DNA of 64,000 bases from Leptospiraceae bacterium (GCA_022402465.1 JAKRSH010000022.1:62001-126000), one strand, 5' to 3'. Positions 1-11,166 are shown, counted from the first letter of the stretch. A program made the numbers and translations. The notes: generated from the sequence alone by a model not told the origin.

Positions 1-17
1 TTTTGAAAATCTAAAAT

Positions 18-911
18 TCAATGAAATACTTTAAGATACTTCCATTCAGAGTCAGGAAATTTTTCACACAAGGCTAGAATTTGTTTTGCTTGGTTTACCA
101 TATAAAACTTCCCTATTTCCAAATTTTCTAGACCAAAACCTTGGATTTTTCTCCCATGAAATACTGAATTTTGATCCACCTCATCCAGAAGACATTCTGG
201 ATAGGGAAAACATTCCTGAATTCCTAAAGCATCGCTCCAATTCAATTCCTCAGCAAATTTCCCATTTTTTAGCAAATATTTCCCAACCGAGTTTCGAATT
301 AGTCTCTTCAAACTTATGGGAAATGCTAAAATCTGGCTTAAATCGATGGCAATTTGGCGAATATAGGTTCCTGAACTAACATGAACTTCAAAAGAAAAAT
401 CTTCCCAGGAATTTGAAATTATCCTACTTGAAAAGACTTGGATCTCTCGTTTTTTTTGAGGTGTTTCCTGACCCTGTCTAGTTAGTTCCGAGTAACGCAT
501 TCCATGGTGCTTCAGAGCTGAAATCTTGGGAGCATCTTGCATTTTCCATTGAACAAGATTTTCAATTTGTTCGATTAATACCTGTCCGTTCTTCCATTCA
601 TTTTGCCAGATATTGGTTACTTCTGAAGGAGAGGCTTGGCCCAAAATCTCGGATTCTGGATCACCTGACAAAGTAGCTTTGCCAATTTCCAAAGTTGCGG
701 TATATGATTTACTCAGCTTCAGAAAGTCTTGACTGAAAAATGTTGCTCGTCCAGCTGGTAGTATAAGCAATCCCTCAGCAAATCTATCAAGAGTTCCTGT
801 ATGTCCTAGTTTGGGAATATTAAGTTGCTTACGAAGTTTCTGAACGAGTTGCGATGAAGTAATTCCAGCTTCTTTGTTTACTAGAAAGAATCCATCCTTA
901 TTTTTGTTCAT
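18..911 (-). CDS. truB: tRNA pseudouridine(55) synthase TruB
   Basis: 297 aa ORF; motifs GFFLVNKEAGITSSQLV and KLGHTGTLDRFAEGLLIL; last gene of the nusA-infB-rbfA cluster. Confidence 0.95.
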   Translation of the reverse strand: MNKNKDGFFLVNKEAGITSSQLVQKLRKQLNIPKLGHTGTLDRFAEGLLILPAGRATFFSQDFLKLSKSYTATLEIGKATLSGDPESEILGQASPSEVTNIWQNEWKNGQVLIEQIENLVQWKMQDAPKISALKHHGMRYSELTRQGQETPQKKREIQVFSSRIISNSWEDFSFEVHVSSGTYIRQIAIDLSQILAFPISLKRLIRNSVGKYLLKNGKFAEELNWSDALGIQECFPYPECLLDEVDQNSVFHGRKIQGFGLENLEIGKFYMVNQAKQILALCEKFPDSEWKYLKVFH

Positions 912-1332
912 CTTTATCTACAGATGCTATCTCAGAATTTATTTCCTCTGATCGCATCGGCTTTTCTTCTTGCCATTCGATAGTTTGTTTGGGGGCTAGA
1001 TCGTCTATCAATTGATTGATCTCAATACTCTTTATATAATCTTTATCCCAGATAAAATTCAACCTTGGCGTGTAGCGCAAGTTCAATTTTTTTCCTATCA
1101 TAGCTTGCATAAAACCAGTTGCAGACTTAAGTCCCTGGGCAAGTTTCTTTCTTTCATTATTGTTGCAGTAGGCTGTGTAATAAATTGTAGCAACTGACAT
1201 ATCAGGAGCCAGTTCCACTCTATGAATAGTGGTCATAGAGATTCTGGGATCTTTTACTTTTTCACCAACGATTAAGCTAGCAATTGTTCTTTGGATTTCT
1301 CTTTCGATTTTTTTCTGGCGAATTTCGTTCAA
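898..1332 (-). CDS. rbfA: 30S ribosome-binding factor A
   Basis: 144 aa; RbfA-like RQKKIEREIQRTIASLI...DPRISMTTIHRVELAPDMSVATIYY; lies between infB and truB. Confidence 0.93.
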   Translation of the reverse strand: MNEIRQKKIEREIQRTIASLIVGEKVKDPRISMTTIHRVELAPDMSVATIYYTAYCNNNERKKLAQGLKSATGFMQAMIGKKLNLRYTPRLNFIWDKDYIKSIEINQLIDDLAPKQTIEWQEEKPMRSEEINSEIASVDKDEQK

Positions 1333-1358
1333 AAAGAGAAGTCCTTAGTTATTATCAG

Positions 1359-3899
1359 TTAAAGCTTCTTAGCTATTTCGTTGATTTCGTATACTTCAAT
1401 CGTATCTTCTAGAGAAAATTCATTGAATCCATCTAGTAAGATACCACACTCGAAACCGTTAGCAACTTCAGAAACTTCATCCTTCATACGTTTCAAGCTC
1501 TTGATTTTTCCTTCAAAGATAATCTCACCTTTTTCTTTGGAAATAACTCGAACACTTGCAGCCTTGGTAACCTTACCAGAGGTAACCATACAACCTGCAA
1601 TATTTCCAATTCTTGTAATCTTGAAGATATCACGGATTTCTACAGTTCCAATAATGTTTTCAATTTTTTCAGGATCCAGTAGGCCTTCCATAGCTGCTCG
1701 AATTTCATTTACCACATCATAAATAATGCTGTAGTATTTGATTTGGACCTTTTCTTTCTCAGAAAGAGCCACAGTCTTAGGATTCGCTCTTGTATGGAAA
1801 CCAATCACAAAAGCATTGGAAGCAGATGCTAACATAATATCTGTATCAACAATAGCACCTGTTCCAGCATGAATAACTGTTAAGCGAACATCATTGGTAG
1901 ATAATTTTTCTAAGGCTTCTTTCACTGCTTCCGCAGAACCTCTAACGTCAGCCTTTATGATAACTTTAAGTTCTTTGAGACCACCCTGCATGATAATGTC
2001 ATTCATGGTATCTAGAGTAACTCGAGTCTGTTTACCTGCCTGACCCACTCTTTCATATTCTTTTCTAGACTGAGAAATAATACGTGCTTCTTTCTCATCT
2101 TTTACAACATCAAAAGGAGCTCCAGCATCTGGAACTGCTTCTAATCCTGTAACCAATACTGGAGTAGCTGGACCTGCAATTTCAATATTTTGACCTAGGT
2201 CATTGAACATGGCCCTAACTCTACCGGAATGAGTTCCGGCGACAAAAGGATCCCCTATGCGTATAGTTCCGGTTTGTATAAGTACTGTAGCAACAGAACC
2301 GCGACCTGGATCCAGTTTCGCTTCTATGATAGTTCCTTTTGCTCGGCGTCCTGGATTTGCTTTCAAGTCCATTAGATCCGATTGAAGGATGATCATATCA
2401 AGTAAATGATCTATACCTATGTTATTCTTTGCAGATATTTCACAGCAAATTGTTGTTCCACCCCAATCTTCTGCCTGAAGTCCTAGGCTTGCAAGATCTT
2501 GCTTCACCTTTTCGACATTAGCACTTGGTAGATCTATTTTATTGATTGCAACTATGATAGGAACCTCAGCCTCTTTTGCATGGCTGATTGCTTCTATAGT
2601 TTGTGGTTTGACACTATCATCAGCAGCAACTACTAAGATTACGATATCAGTGATACTGGCACCACGAGCCCTCATAGAAGTGAATGCCTCGTGACCTGGA
2701 GTATCTAAAAATGTTACAACACCTTTAGAATGAGCAACTTGGTAGGCTCCAATATGTTGGGTAATTCCACCTGATTCAGATTCAGCAACTCTACTGGATC
2801 TGATAGTATCTAATAATTTTGTCTTACCGTGGTCAACGTGACCCATGATAGTAACTACAGGAGGACGCTTAATTTGGTCATCTGCTTGGTCTTCTTCTTC
2901 ATCAATTACAGTTTCTTCATACAAGGAAACAATAACTACCTTGCAACCATATTCATCCGCGAGTAAAGAAGCCGTTTCCGCATCAATAACATTATTGATT
3001 GTAACCATCATGCCCATTTTCATGAGTTTACCGATTACATCACCTGGTTTGAGATTTAGTTTTTTTGCAAGTTCCCCAACTTGGATATTCTCCATAATGG
3101 AAATCTCTTTAGGAACTGAGGTTGCTGTTACAGATTGCTGTTTAGACTTTCGAAAATTCTGCTTGAAGAACTTAGCATTTTCAGAACCAACTTGTTCTCT
3201 TTTCTTGTCCTTATCAAAACCTGTTTTCTTTTTATTTCCACCTGATCCTGTAGATCCAGGAGGGGGAATTAAATCGCCACCAACTTGGATAGGCCTTGCT
3301 CCACCTCCAACTGGCTTAGAACCAGGACCACCAGTTGGTCGACCCCCTGGTCCACCTTGTCTTGGATTGTTGCCTTGGTAGCCTCTGCTTGGACTAGTTC
3401 CTGTAGATCCACCTCTGTTATCCCTAATGGTTTCAGGCTTTTTAACAGCTCGAGAGATGATAGGATTGCGACCCTCTCTGGTTGCAAATGGAGAAATCGG
3501 AGTAGCTCCAGTTGCCTTTTTGACTGCTTCTTTTTCTAGTGGAGCTTCGGATACCGAAGACTGTTCAACTGGAGTAGCTTCTTCAGCAATGATTTCTTCA
3601 TTTATAACCTTGTTTGCAGAAGGCTTAATTACTCTTGGCTTTTGAGGTTCTGGTATAGGTTGAGAGGAAAAATTTTGCTTTTTCTTTTCTTCTTGGTATA
3701 GTTCAGAAAGATCTTTTTTCGGAGCTTGCGAGGAAGCTTCCGATGACTGAGGAACCTTCGTTGGTTTAACGGAAGGAGATGCCGAGGAAGTCGGTTTCGT
3801 TCCAGATGAAGATTCTTTTTTCTTAATCTTTATCTTTCCCTTTTTGAGATCGACTCCATCTTTTTTAAGGGTTTCTTTTATTGATTTCTGATCTTCCAT
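1359..3899 (-). CDS. infB: Translation initiation factor IF-2
   Basis: 846 aa; GTPase motifs [28 protein letters not shown]; Gly/Pro-rich N-terminal linker. Confidence 0.98.
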   Translation of the reverse strand: MEDQKSIKETLKKDGVDLKKGKIKIKKKESSSGTKPTSSASPSVKPTKVPQSSEASSQAPKKDLSELYQEEKKKQNFSSQPIPEPQKPRVIKPSANKVINEEIIAEEATPVEQSSVSEAPLEKEAVKKATGATPISPFATREGRNPIISRAVKKPETIRDNRGGSTGTSPSRGYQGNNPRQGGPGGRPTGGPGSKPVGGGARPIQVGGDLIPPPGSTGSGGNKKKTGFDKDKKREQVGSENAKFFKQNFRKSKQQSVTATSVPKEISIMENIQVGELAKKLNLKPGDVIGKLMKMGMMVTINNVIDAETASLLADEYGCKVVIVSLYEETVIDEEEDQADDQIKRPPVVTIMGHVDHGKTKLLDTIRSSRVAESESGGITQHIGAYQVAHSKGVVTFLDTPGHEAFTSMRARGASITDIVILVVAADDSVKPQTIEAISHAKEAEVPIIVAINKIDLPSANVEKVKQDLASLGLQAEDWGGTTICCEISAKNNIGIDHLLDMIILQSDLMDLKANPGRRAKGTIIEAKLDPGRGSVATVLIQTGTIRIGDPFVAGTHSGRVRAMFNDLGQNIEIAGPATPVLVTGLEAVPDAGAPFDVVKDEKEARIISQSRKEYERVGQAGKQTRVTLDTMNDIIMQGGLKELKVIIKADVRGSAEAVKEALEKLSTNDVRLTVIHAGTGAIVDTDIMLASASNAFVIGFHTRANPKTVALSEKEKVQIKYYSIIYDVVNEIRAAMEGLLDPEKIENIIGTVEIRDIFKITRIGNIAGCMVTSGKVTKAASVRVISKEKGEIIFEGKIKSLKRMKDEVSEVANGFECGILLDGFNEFSLEDTIEVYEINEIAKKL

Positions 3900-3917
3900 A
3901 CTCTGACGAAAACTCTC

Positions 3918-5291
3918 CTATTCCTCGACCCATTCTACGGACTCTTGAAGTAGTCTTAGAATATGCTCTGCGGTAGTGGGTCCGATTCCAGGAATTGCCG
4001 CTAAATCCTCTGGACTAATTTCGATTAATGTTTCTACGTCTTGGATACCACCAGTCTCTAAAAGACTAGCGACCCTCGGTGTTAAGCCAGGTATTTCGGA
4101 AAGTGGAGTTAAATCATCGTCTTCCTCTTCTTCCTCTGACTCTGCTTGGGCTTGTGCGTTGAAAAGTCTGTCTAATTTTTCTCTAGCTTCCGGTGAAGCT
4201 AGTTCTTGGTTGTATTGACTAACAGTTTTGATATCAATTTTAAAACCACTCAACTGTGAAGCTAATTTTACATTGGAACCATTGATTCCAATCGCAAGGG
4301 ATAGAGATTCTTCTGGAACAATGACTAGTGCATCTCCTCTTTTCTTGTCTGCATGAACCTCTATAGGTTTTGCAGGTGATATTGCATTCATGATAAAAGT
4401 GGAAGGATCATCAGAATACTGTACTATATCGACTCTTTCATTTCCTAGTTCTCTTACAATACTTTGGATACGTACACCTTTCATTCCAACACAAGCACCA
4501 ACTGGATCAATATCCGATTTGTTTGTGTGAACAACAACCTTGGTTCGAATGGAAGGAATTCTCGCAACATCACGGATCTCAACAATACCATCGTAGATTT
4601 CAGGAATTTCCATTTCAAATAATTTCTTAACAAAATCACCAGAAGCTCTAGAAAGAGTGATAACTGGGATAGGCTCTTTGGGTCTTAGTTCAACTCGCGA
4701 AATAATTGCTTTGAGGCGGTCACCCTGTCTGTATTTTTCACCAGGATTTTGCTCGCGCTTCGGCATTATCCCTTCAATTTTACCAAGATCTACTAACATG
4801 AGATCTTTCTTCCATCTTTGAAAGTAACCATGCGTCAATTCGCCTTCTTTACCCTTGTATTCTTCGTAAAGATTTTCCTTTTCCATATCACGTAAGCGTT
4901 GGAATACCATTTGCTTAGCTTGGCTGGAAATAATCCGAGAAAGATCCATAGGCTTTTCTCTTACGAGAATTTTATCCCCTACTTTAGAGGATGGTTCCAA
5001 TTTTTCCGCATCCTTAAGGGATATGGCTAATGGATCAGGTTGCAGAAGATTTTCTGTTTCTACTACCAGTTTTTCTACAGTTATGTATACATCTCCCGAT
5101 TTTTCTAAAGAAAACTCTACATGGATAGAGTTATCCTTCTCAGGATCTAATCCTAATTTTTTACGATATGCAATGATTAATGACTCGCGAATGATATTCA
5201 TCACCGCGTCTTTATCTAATGATTTATCTTGACAGAATTGTTGTACTGCCTCAATTAAACCGATTTCTTTGTTAGCTAGTTTTGTTGCCAT
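3918..5291 (-). CDS. nusA: Transcription termination/antitermination factor NusA
   Basis: 457 aa; S1/KH arrangement, GACVGMKGVRIQSIVRELGNERVDIV, C-terminal HhH-like region. Confidence 0.97.
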   Translation of the reverse strand: MATKLANKEIGLIEAVQQFCQDKSLDKDAVMNIIRESLIIAYRKKLGLDPEKDNSIHVEFSLEKSGDVYITVEKLVVETENLLQPDPLAISLKDAEKLEPSSKVGDKILVREKPMDLSRIISSQAKQMVFQRLRDMEKENLYEEYKGKEGELTHGYFQRWKKDLMLVDLGKIEGIMPKREQNPGEKYRQGDRLKAIISRVELRPKEPIPVITLSRASGDFVKKLFEMEIPEIYDGIVEIRDVARIPSIRTKVVVHTNKSDIDPVGACVGMKGVRIQSIVRELGNERVDIVQYSDDPSTFIMNAISPAKPIEVHADKKRGDALVIVPEESLSLAIGINGSNVKLASQLSGFKIDIKTVSQYNQELASPEAREKLDRLFNAQAQAESEEEEEDDDLTPLSEIPGLTPRVASLLETGGIQDVETLIEISPEDLAAIPGIGPTTAEHILRLLQESVEWVEE

Positions 5292-5296
5292 AATAC

Positions 5297-5797
5297 CTAG
5301 ATATGAATATAAAGGTTCCCTTTCTTAACTTTCTGAAGTTCAGTAACCACAATAATGGAAGACTTTTTCTTCTTACCATTCCCATGAAACGGTTCTAGCC
5401 GAATCTTGTCATCCTTAACTTCAAGGATTTTGTAGACGGATTGAGTGGTTTTACCACCATCAGCTACAACTTCCAACTGAGCTAAAAGCCCCTGGAACCG
5501 AACCAGGTCCTCAGGTAGTCTTAATTTTCTCTCAGCACCAGCAGATTGAACCTTCAATTGAAAATTTCCATCTGGGTCCAAAGCATCTAATTTCTCAGAA
5601 AGTACTCTGGATACCATCTCACAATCTTGTAAGCTTGCAGATCCAGTGGGGTGAACCATTTGATCCAAAACAACTTCCAAGATCACTGAAGATAAAGTTG
5701 ACTTTTTAATCTTGAGAGAAAATAAAGCTAGTGGATATACTAAAACTTCTTTGAGAATATCCTTGATTTGATCTTCGCTGATAGCCAAAAATACCAT
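5297..5797 (-). CDS. rimP: Ribosome maturation factor RimP
   Basis: 166 aa; directly upstream of nusA; LQDCEMVSRVLSEKLDALD and QSAGAERKL motifs. Confidence 0.9.
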   Translation of the reverse strand: MVFLAISEDQIKDILKEVLVYPLALFSLKIKKSTLSSVILEVVLDQMVHPTGSASLQDCEMVSRVLSEKLDALDPDGNFQLKVQSAGAERKLRLPEDLVRFQGLLAQLEVVADGGKTTQSVYKILEVKDDKIRLEPFHGNGKKKKSSIIVVTELQKVKKGNLYIHI

Positions 5798-5882
5798 CCC
5801 TGAAAGTTTTTCAGGACTTGTTTTACATCATGGGAAAACTTGGTTGTCCTGTAAAGTAAAAAATAGGGAATATACTCCAAGA

Positions 5883-7001
5883 ATGAAATTCCATTTACCC
5901 TACCTGCTACTAAGCGTTTCTATCTTATCTTCTTGTATCCAATTTAAGGTTGATGTATTGAAACCTGATATTATTACAAAGATTCAGATCGGAAGCGCAC
6001 CCTCTCACATACAAGCTGAGCTTGTAAATAATGTTTTAACCAATGTACCTTTGACGATTCCATACCAATCAGGAACTTCCTATTTGGTAGATACAAGTAA
6101 TTCTCTTATTAAAGCATTCGACAACCAGGGGGAATTAGAATATATCTTAGGAAATCCCGACTATCCATCAAATCCTGAAATAAGCCATTACAAATATAAA
6201 TTTGGAACTATAGGAAACATAACTATTGATTCTGGACAGAATTTATACATTCAAAATCGAATTGGATCTAAAAATAGTTTAGATAGCAATAACGACCAAG
6301 AATCATTATTTAAAAAATACAGCGGAAGCTTTGACACCTCAGCAACCTCACCTCTTCCTAGCTTTGTATTAAAAATGTCATCTAAAGGAATTGTCACAAG
6401 TATCCTAGGTGCAACAGGAAAAAATACTGAACCATTTCGATTTATTGAATATATGCTTTCCCCTGATGAAGATGAAATTTTCATCTACCACAAATTTGCA
6501 GAAGAAATGCGCTTAACATACTTTAAAGAAGAGAAAGTAATTGGTGAAATCCGAGAAAGCAATTTAGATGTCTACAAATCACCCGATAATTCTGAATACA
6601 AAATTCAATTGGATAAAATGTATCCCGTTGAATCGGGAGAATATGCTTTGGTATCTCTAAGCTATTATTCAAAAGGTGAAACAAGATTTAAATTTAGAAG
6701 AATCTATAAAGTAAATTTTAGTGAACCAACTAAAACTTTTCTATTGAAAGAGATCCAAGATCCAAATGAGATTTTATTTTCTGTTCGAGACAATAATGAA
6801 TTCTATATTTGGGAAACCGAAGATAAGGGAGATTCTGTTCGTCTGCAAGTCCATGATAAAGATGGCAATCACATAAATAATAAAAGATTAGAATTCAATG
6901 CACCCAGAGGTCAATGGAGGGAAACCTTCACCGATTCTGAAGATAATATTTATTCCATTCGGATCCGAGCTGGTTATTTAGAATTGTATAGATGGCGTTA
7001 G
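5883..7001 (+). CDS. Putative lipoprotein, hypothetical
   Basis: ORF 5844..7001; internal ATG at 5883 gives signal peptide MKFHLPYLLLSVSILSSC with lipobox LSSC. Confidence 0.75.
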   Translation: MKFHLPYLLLSVSILSSCIQFKVDVLKPDIITKIQIGSAPSHIQAELVNNVLTNVPLTIPYQSGTSYLVDTSNSLIKAFDNQGELEYILGNPDYPSNPEISHYKYKFGTIGNITIDSGQNLYIQNRIGSKNSLDSNNDQESLFKKYSGSFDTSATSPLPSFVLKMSSKGIVTSILGATGKNTEPFRFIEYMLSPDEDEIFIYHKFAEEMRLTYFKEEKVIGEIRESNLDVYKSPDNSEYKIQLDKMYPVESGEYALVSLSYYSKGETRFKFRRIYKVNFSEPTKTFLLKEIQDPNEILFSVRDNNEFYIWETEDKGDSVRLQVHDKDGNHINNKRLEFNAPRGQWRETFTDSEDNIYSIRIRAGYLELYRWR

Positions 7002-7012
7002 TATAATAAGTC

Positions 7013-8554
7013 ATGTCTTCTTATAGAAAACAAATATTCTCTTTCGAAGACGCTAAAAATTTAGATACCTACGCCCAAGAATTCACGAAAATAAATGGAA
7101 TTCAGTGGATGGGATGGGCAGCGATCTCTATCTTTCAAGTTTGTAGGGATTTATTCTTTAAATACCAAGAAATTATAATTCTTTGTGGATCTGGTAACAA
7201 TGGTGGTGATGGTTATGCCTTAGCATATTTCCTGCAGAGTGAAGGACAAAATGTACGAATCTTCTATGCAGAATCTCCTAGAACAAAGGAATCTATTTAC
7301 TATTATAATTTACTAAAAGTAACCAAAGTTTCTCTGGCTGAATTGGTAGACCTAGAAAACCATTTGAGACATTTCGCAAATTCCTTTCTTATTATAGATT
7401 GCCTTTATGGAATTGGTGCAAGATTGCCGCCTCCAGATGCTGTCGCAAAAATTATAAAAGACTTAAATATTTGGAAACAAAATAAAACTCAAGATGATTG
7501 TCATTTTCTTTCTATAGATGCGATCGCTGGGCGAGAAGCCTGGATGGAATGGATTTCAAACCAAGATCAAAAAAAGAAAATTACATCTTTTCCAGCGGAT
7601 ACCTTAGTAGAAATTGCATCTTCTAAATGGGAAAATTTTGGATTTTCTGATGAAAATAAAATTTTAATTCCTATTGGATTCCCAAGGAAAGAATTTATTG
7701 AAGAAAGAAAGCTTAAACATAATATTCAAAAATTAGAAATATTGCCTAAGGATAACATATTAAAATCCTTACGTAAACCAATAAGTTCCCACAAATACAA
7801 TGCCGGATCTTGTTTATTTGTAGGGGCTGAAAAGGGTATGGAAGGTGCTATATTGCTTTCACTTTCCTCCTTCCATGGAATTGGTGGTGGAATCTCTAAA
7901 GTAAATTCTCTCTCAAAAGAAATCTGGAACCACAAAGAAGCGATTAATCCTAGTTATATGATAGATACTGATCCAGTCCATTTCTGGCAGGATCCTTTTT
8001 TTAGAAAAGCAAGTGGATTGGTATGGGGACCAGGGACCCTAGTTCCCGCTCTCGAAAATAATGAAGTTTTGAATGACTGGGATCAAATTAAAAATTTTCC
8101 AGAAAAGTATTTCATTCTAGATGCCGGAAGAATTCCAAGTTTCAATATATTCAATATAATTACCGACTTAAGCTTTCACCCCAATTGCATTCTGACTGCT
8201 CATTTCGGTGAATTTAATCGATTAACGAACTGCGGTAATTTAAACTGGGAAGATAGAATCAGTTCAGGTTTGCAATTTTCTAAAAAATTGAATGCCTATA
8301 TTCTTTTAAAAGAAAGTTACTCTTTACTTTTCTCGCCAAATGGAGAAATATTTATATGGAATGAACCCAATTCAAAACTCGCTACTATGGGAACTGGAGA
8401 TTTGCTAACAGGAATTTTAGCCCTGTATTTGAGTCGCAGCTTTTCCATGATAGATGCTGTACATTTTGCACTTAATACCATAAATTTATGCAAAGAAATG
8501 GAAGTTCGTTCCCCTACTTCATGGGAAATATTGGAATATTTAAAGAAGGTTTAG
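7013..8554 (+). CDS. Bifunctional NAD(P)H-hydrate epimerase / ADP-dependent dehydratase (YjeF-type)
   Basis: 513 aa; N-terminal IILCGSGNNGGDGYALAYFL (epimerase) and C-terminal LATMGTGDLLTGILAL (dehydratase). Confidence 0.93.
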   Translation: MSSYRKQIFSFEDAKNLDTYAQEFTKINGIQWMGWAAISIFQVCRDLFFKYQEIIILCGSGNNGGDGYALAYFLQSEGQNVRIFYAESPRTKESIYYYNLLKVTKVSLAELVDLENHLRHFANSFLIIDCLYGIGARLPPPDAVAKIIKDLNIWKQNKTQDDCHFLSIDAIAGREAWMEWISNQDQKKKITSFPADTLVEIASSKWENFGFSDENKILIPIGFPRKEFIEERKLKHNIQKLEILPKDNILKSLRKPISSHKYNAGSCLFVGAEKGMEGAILLSLSSFHGIGGGISKVNSLSKEIWNHKEAINPSYMIDTDPVHFWQDPFFRKASGLVWGPGTLVPALENNEVLNDWDQIKNFPEKYFILDAGRIPSFNIFNIITDLSFHPNCILTAHFGEFNRLTNCGNLNWEDRISSGLQFSKKLNAYILLKESYSLLFSPNGEIFIWNEPNSKLATMGTGDLLTGILALYLSRSFSMIDAVHFALNTINLCKEMEVRSPTSWEILEYLKKV

Positions 8555-8555
8555 A

Positions 8556-9170
8556 ATGGCAAAAGGCTACCATAGTAGATCACCAGAAGAATTCAAAGAA
8601 TATTTGCAAAATCTTCAAAATACAAAGAGGAAGAAGAATTGGAAACAAATAGTAATTTTTATTGACATCATCTTATTGATGTTAATTTTTTATTTTGTAT
8701 ACCAAAATATAAATCCAGGTATTTTAAATTCCTCAACACGATCCGACTTTGTGACTTGGAATCAGGCTAAGCTTAGCTTAAGTGTGTCTCAATACAATAC
8801 TTCTGCTAATACTTTAACCTATCTACTAGTAGAAAATCCTACGAATACTTCATTTGAATTCCCTGAACCCAATCTTGAGTATTCGTATTATTGGAAAACT
8901 GAAAAAAGAGAAACCTGTAAATTTTCCCAATACAAAATAGAAATAACAAAAAGAAATATCCCAGCTCATACTTCCACTGTTATCGAAATTCCAATTCCTT
9001 CACCCGAATCAAACTCTAAGATTCCAGAATGCAATAAAGAATATCTGGCTAAAAAATCTAAATTTGGGATAGGAGCATTAAAAAGTAAAATATTGCTACT
9101 TGGCTTTATTATAAAAGATCCCAAGGAACAAGAAATTGTTTTAGAAATCCCTTGGAACCCTTATAGATAA
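8556..9170 (+). CDS. Hypothetical single-pass membrane protein
   Basis: 204 aa ORF, start 1 nt after the preceding stop; one hydrophobic segment IVIFIDIILLMLIFYFVY. Confidence 0.7.
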   Translation: MAKGYHSRSPEEFKEYLQNLQNTKRKKNWKQIVIFIDIILLMLIFYFVYQNINPGILNSSTRSDFVTWNQAKLSLSVSQYNTSANTLTYLLVENPTNTSFEFPEPNLEYSYYWKTEKRETCKFSQYKIEITKRNIPAHTSTVIEIPIPSPESNSKIPECNKEYLAKKSKFGIGALKSKILLLGFIIKDPKEQEIVLEIPWNPYR

Positions 9171-9173
9171 TTT

Positions 9174-9884
9174 CTACTTGCAGTGTTTAATGAAATTTTC
9201 AAGAACTTGTATCCTTGCTAAATATTTATCATTGCCATTGATAATTACCCATGGCGCAAATTTAAAGTTAGTTCTTAAAAGCATTTCTTCAATTGCAGTT
9301 TCATATAAAGTCCACTTGTCTCGGTTTCTCCAGTCTTCTTCAGTTAGTTTCCATCTCTTTAGTGGATCATCTGCCCTAGCCTCAAAGCGTTCTTTTTGAA
9401 CAGTAGGATCTACATGAAGAAAAAATTTTACGATTTTGATTTGAGAATTGTAGAGATCTTCTTCGAACCATTGAATCTCCCTATAAGCTCTGCTCCATTC
9501 TTCCTCCTTAGCAAATCCTTCTACTCTCTCTACCATTATACGCCCGTACCAAGATCGATCAAAGATTCCCATAACACCTTTTTCTGGAATTCTTCTCCAG
9601 AATCTCCAAAGGTAGTTACGGGTTCTTTCCGTTGAATCTGGGGCTGCGATGTTATGTATTTCATAAAGACGAGGGTCCATCAAGCCCGTTAATCTTCGAA
9701 TAGCACCGCCTTTCCCAGCTGCATCCCAACCTTCAAAAACAACAATTATAGATTGCTTCTTTGATTGGCATTTATGCGTTATTAAGCGAGCTTTCTCTTG
9801 CAGGATTTTAAGTTTCTTTTTATATTCATCTATAGCAAGTTTTTCATCCAAATTTACACTTTTTAAGCTTAGTTGAGAATTCAT
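9174..9884 (-). CDS. Polyphosphate kinase 2 family protein (intact motifs)
   Basis: 236 aa; Walker A GWDAAGKGGAIRRL, Walker B/lid FDRSWYGRIMVERVEGF. Confidence 0.93.
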   Translation of the reverse strand: MNSQLSLKSVNLDEKLAIDEYKKKLKILQEKARLITHKCQSKKQSIIVVFEGWDAAGKGGAIRRLTGLMDPRLYEIHNIAAPDSTERTRNYLWRFWRRIPEKGVMGIFDRSWYGRIMVERVEGFAKEEEWSRAYREIQWFEEDLYNSQIKIVKFFLHVDPTVQKERFEARADDPLKRWKLTEEDWRNRDKWTLYETAIEEMLLRTNFKFAPWVIINGNDKYLARIQVLENFIKHCK

Positions 9885-10630
9885 TCTGTGGACTCCGTAT
9901 TTTGTAATTTTACTAGAAGTTCTTCTGAATTCACTTTTAAAACTCGCTCTAATTCATGAACTAAGATTAACATTACTTTGAGTTTTGCTTTACTACTATC
10001 TTCGGCTGCGACTGTAATCCAAGGAGCATATGGCTGGTCTGTCAATACTCTGTATGATTTAAAAATTGATTCATACTTCTTATAATTCTTAACCTGATCT
10101 TTATCTTCTTTAGTAACTTCCCAGGTCTTACCTTGTTTTTCTGCAGATTTTAATCTTTTCTCTAATTCCTTTTTTTTAAGGTCTAAAAAAAATTTAATAA
10201 ACACAACTCCATCATCGGAAAGAGTTTTTTCTAAATTTAAGATGGAGGTTTGCGCTTCGAGAAGTTTTTCTTTATTGAATTTTTTATCACGAAAGCCCTT
10301 AGTAATTCTATGGTAATAGGACTTTAATAAAAAGAGAGCATGGCCTTTTGCAGGAAAATGTTGCCAGTATTTATAAAGAAAAGGATAATGATCATCAAAA
10401 TAATCCGTGTCAATGGGAGAATAAACCTTATAGCGTTTAGGATCCATTCTATATGTGATAGATTTTAAAATTTGTCCCTTACCTGTTTGAGCCCAACCTT
10501 CTAAAATTACATAAAAAGAAATACTCTGTAAATTAGCCTCATTCTGAAGCAAGTACAATCTCTCCTGGAGATTTTCTTCTGAGATATCTATATTATTCAT
10601 ATAATTTAAAATAGGCGATAAATATACCAC
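9881..10630 (-). CDS. PPK2-like protein with degenerate active-site motifs
   Basis: 249 aa; PPK2-like frame EGWAQTGKGQILKSI...MDPKRYKVYSP...HALFLLKSYYHRITKGF; ATGA overlap with the downstream PPK2; GTG start at 10630 preceded by GGGAGG, or ATG at 10600. Confidence 0.8.
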   Translation of the reverse strand: MVYLSPILNYMNNIDISEENLQERLYLLQNEANLQSISFYVILEGWAQTGKGQILKSITYRMDPKRYKVYSPIDTDYFDDHYPFLYKYWQHFPAKGHALFLLKSYYHRITKGFRDKKFNKEKLLEAQTSILNLEKTLSDDGVVFIKFFLDLKKKELEKRLKSAEKQGKTWEVTKEDKDQVKNYKKYESIFKSYRVLTDQPYAPWITVAAEDSSKAKLKVMLILVHELERVLKVNSEELLVKLQNTESTE

Positions 10631-11157
10631 CTACCTCCCTGTTTTCTAAAAATTGGATTTGCTAAATCACCTTCTAATTCTTGGTTAGCTTCAAAGAGTA
10701 TATCAAGTTCACATTCATCTTTCGAATCAAAATAATAATCAATACGTATTCCTTTAGAAAGAATTAAAATGTCTCTAACGGACCATGAGGAATCATTTTT
10801 CTTTTTTTGTCTTAGCTTGGTGGTTGAATAAAAATAAATTTCAAAGTAATTGTCAACTTCTCCAAAGCTATTTACAAATTCTTCCTTAGTCCACTGTGCT
10901 TTAAGATCTACCCAGATTCCTTGCTTAGGATGAATATCATTTGAAATTTCTAATAAATTTTTATTAAGGACAGCTTGCACCATTTTTTGAAAAAGGGCCT
11001 CGATTTCCTGCTTATCAGTTTCTTGAGCCTTCCCGTAGACAGTTCCTTTCGAAACATTCAAGGGACCATCCAACTCAGGTAAAGTTTGGCAGGTAAAAAT
11101 AATTAAAAGAAATAAGCTTCCTAAGAAGATAGTAAAATAGGTTCGTTTTGGCTGCAT
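10606..11157 (-). CDS. Putative lipoprotein, hypothetical
   Basis: 183 aa; signal peptide ending LLIIFTC (lipobox-like). Confidence 0.65.
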   Translation of the reverse strand: MQPKRTYFTIFLGSLFLLIIFTCQTLPELDGPLNVSKGTVYGKAQETDKQEIEALFQKMVQAVLNKNLLEISNDIHPKQGIWVDLKAQWTKEEFVNSFGEVDNYFEIYFYSTTKLRQKKKNDSSWSVRDILILSKGIRIDYYFDSKDECELDILFEANQELEGDLANPIFRKQGGRWYIYRLF

Positions 11158-11166
11158 GCTAAGATG

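Noticed and set aside
2845-3381. 178 aa plus-strand ORF opposite infB
   Set aside because: Antisense shadow of the well-supported infB frame, S/P/G-biased composition derived from the Gly/Pro linker and no recognisable motifs
3240-3480. Repetitive DNA in infB (Gly/Pro/Arg-rich coding)
   Set aside because: Low-complexity linker typical of long IF-2 N-termini; not a mobile repeat
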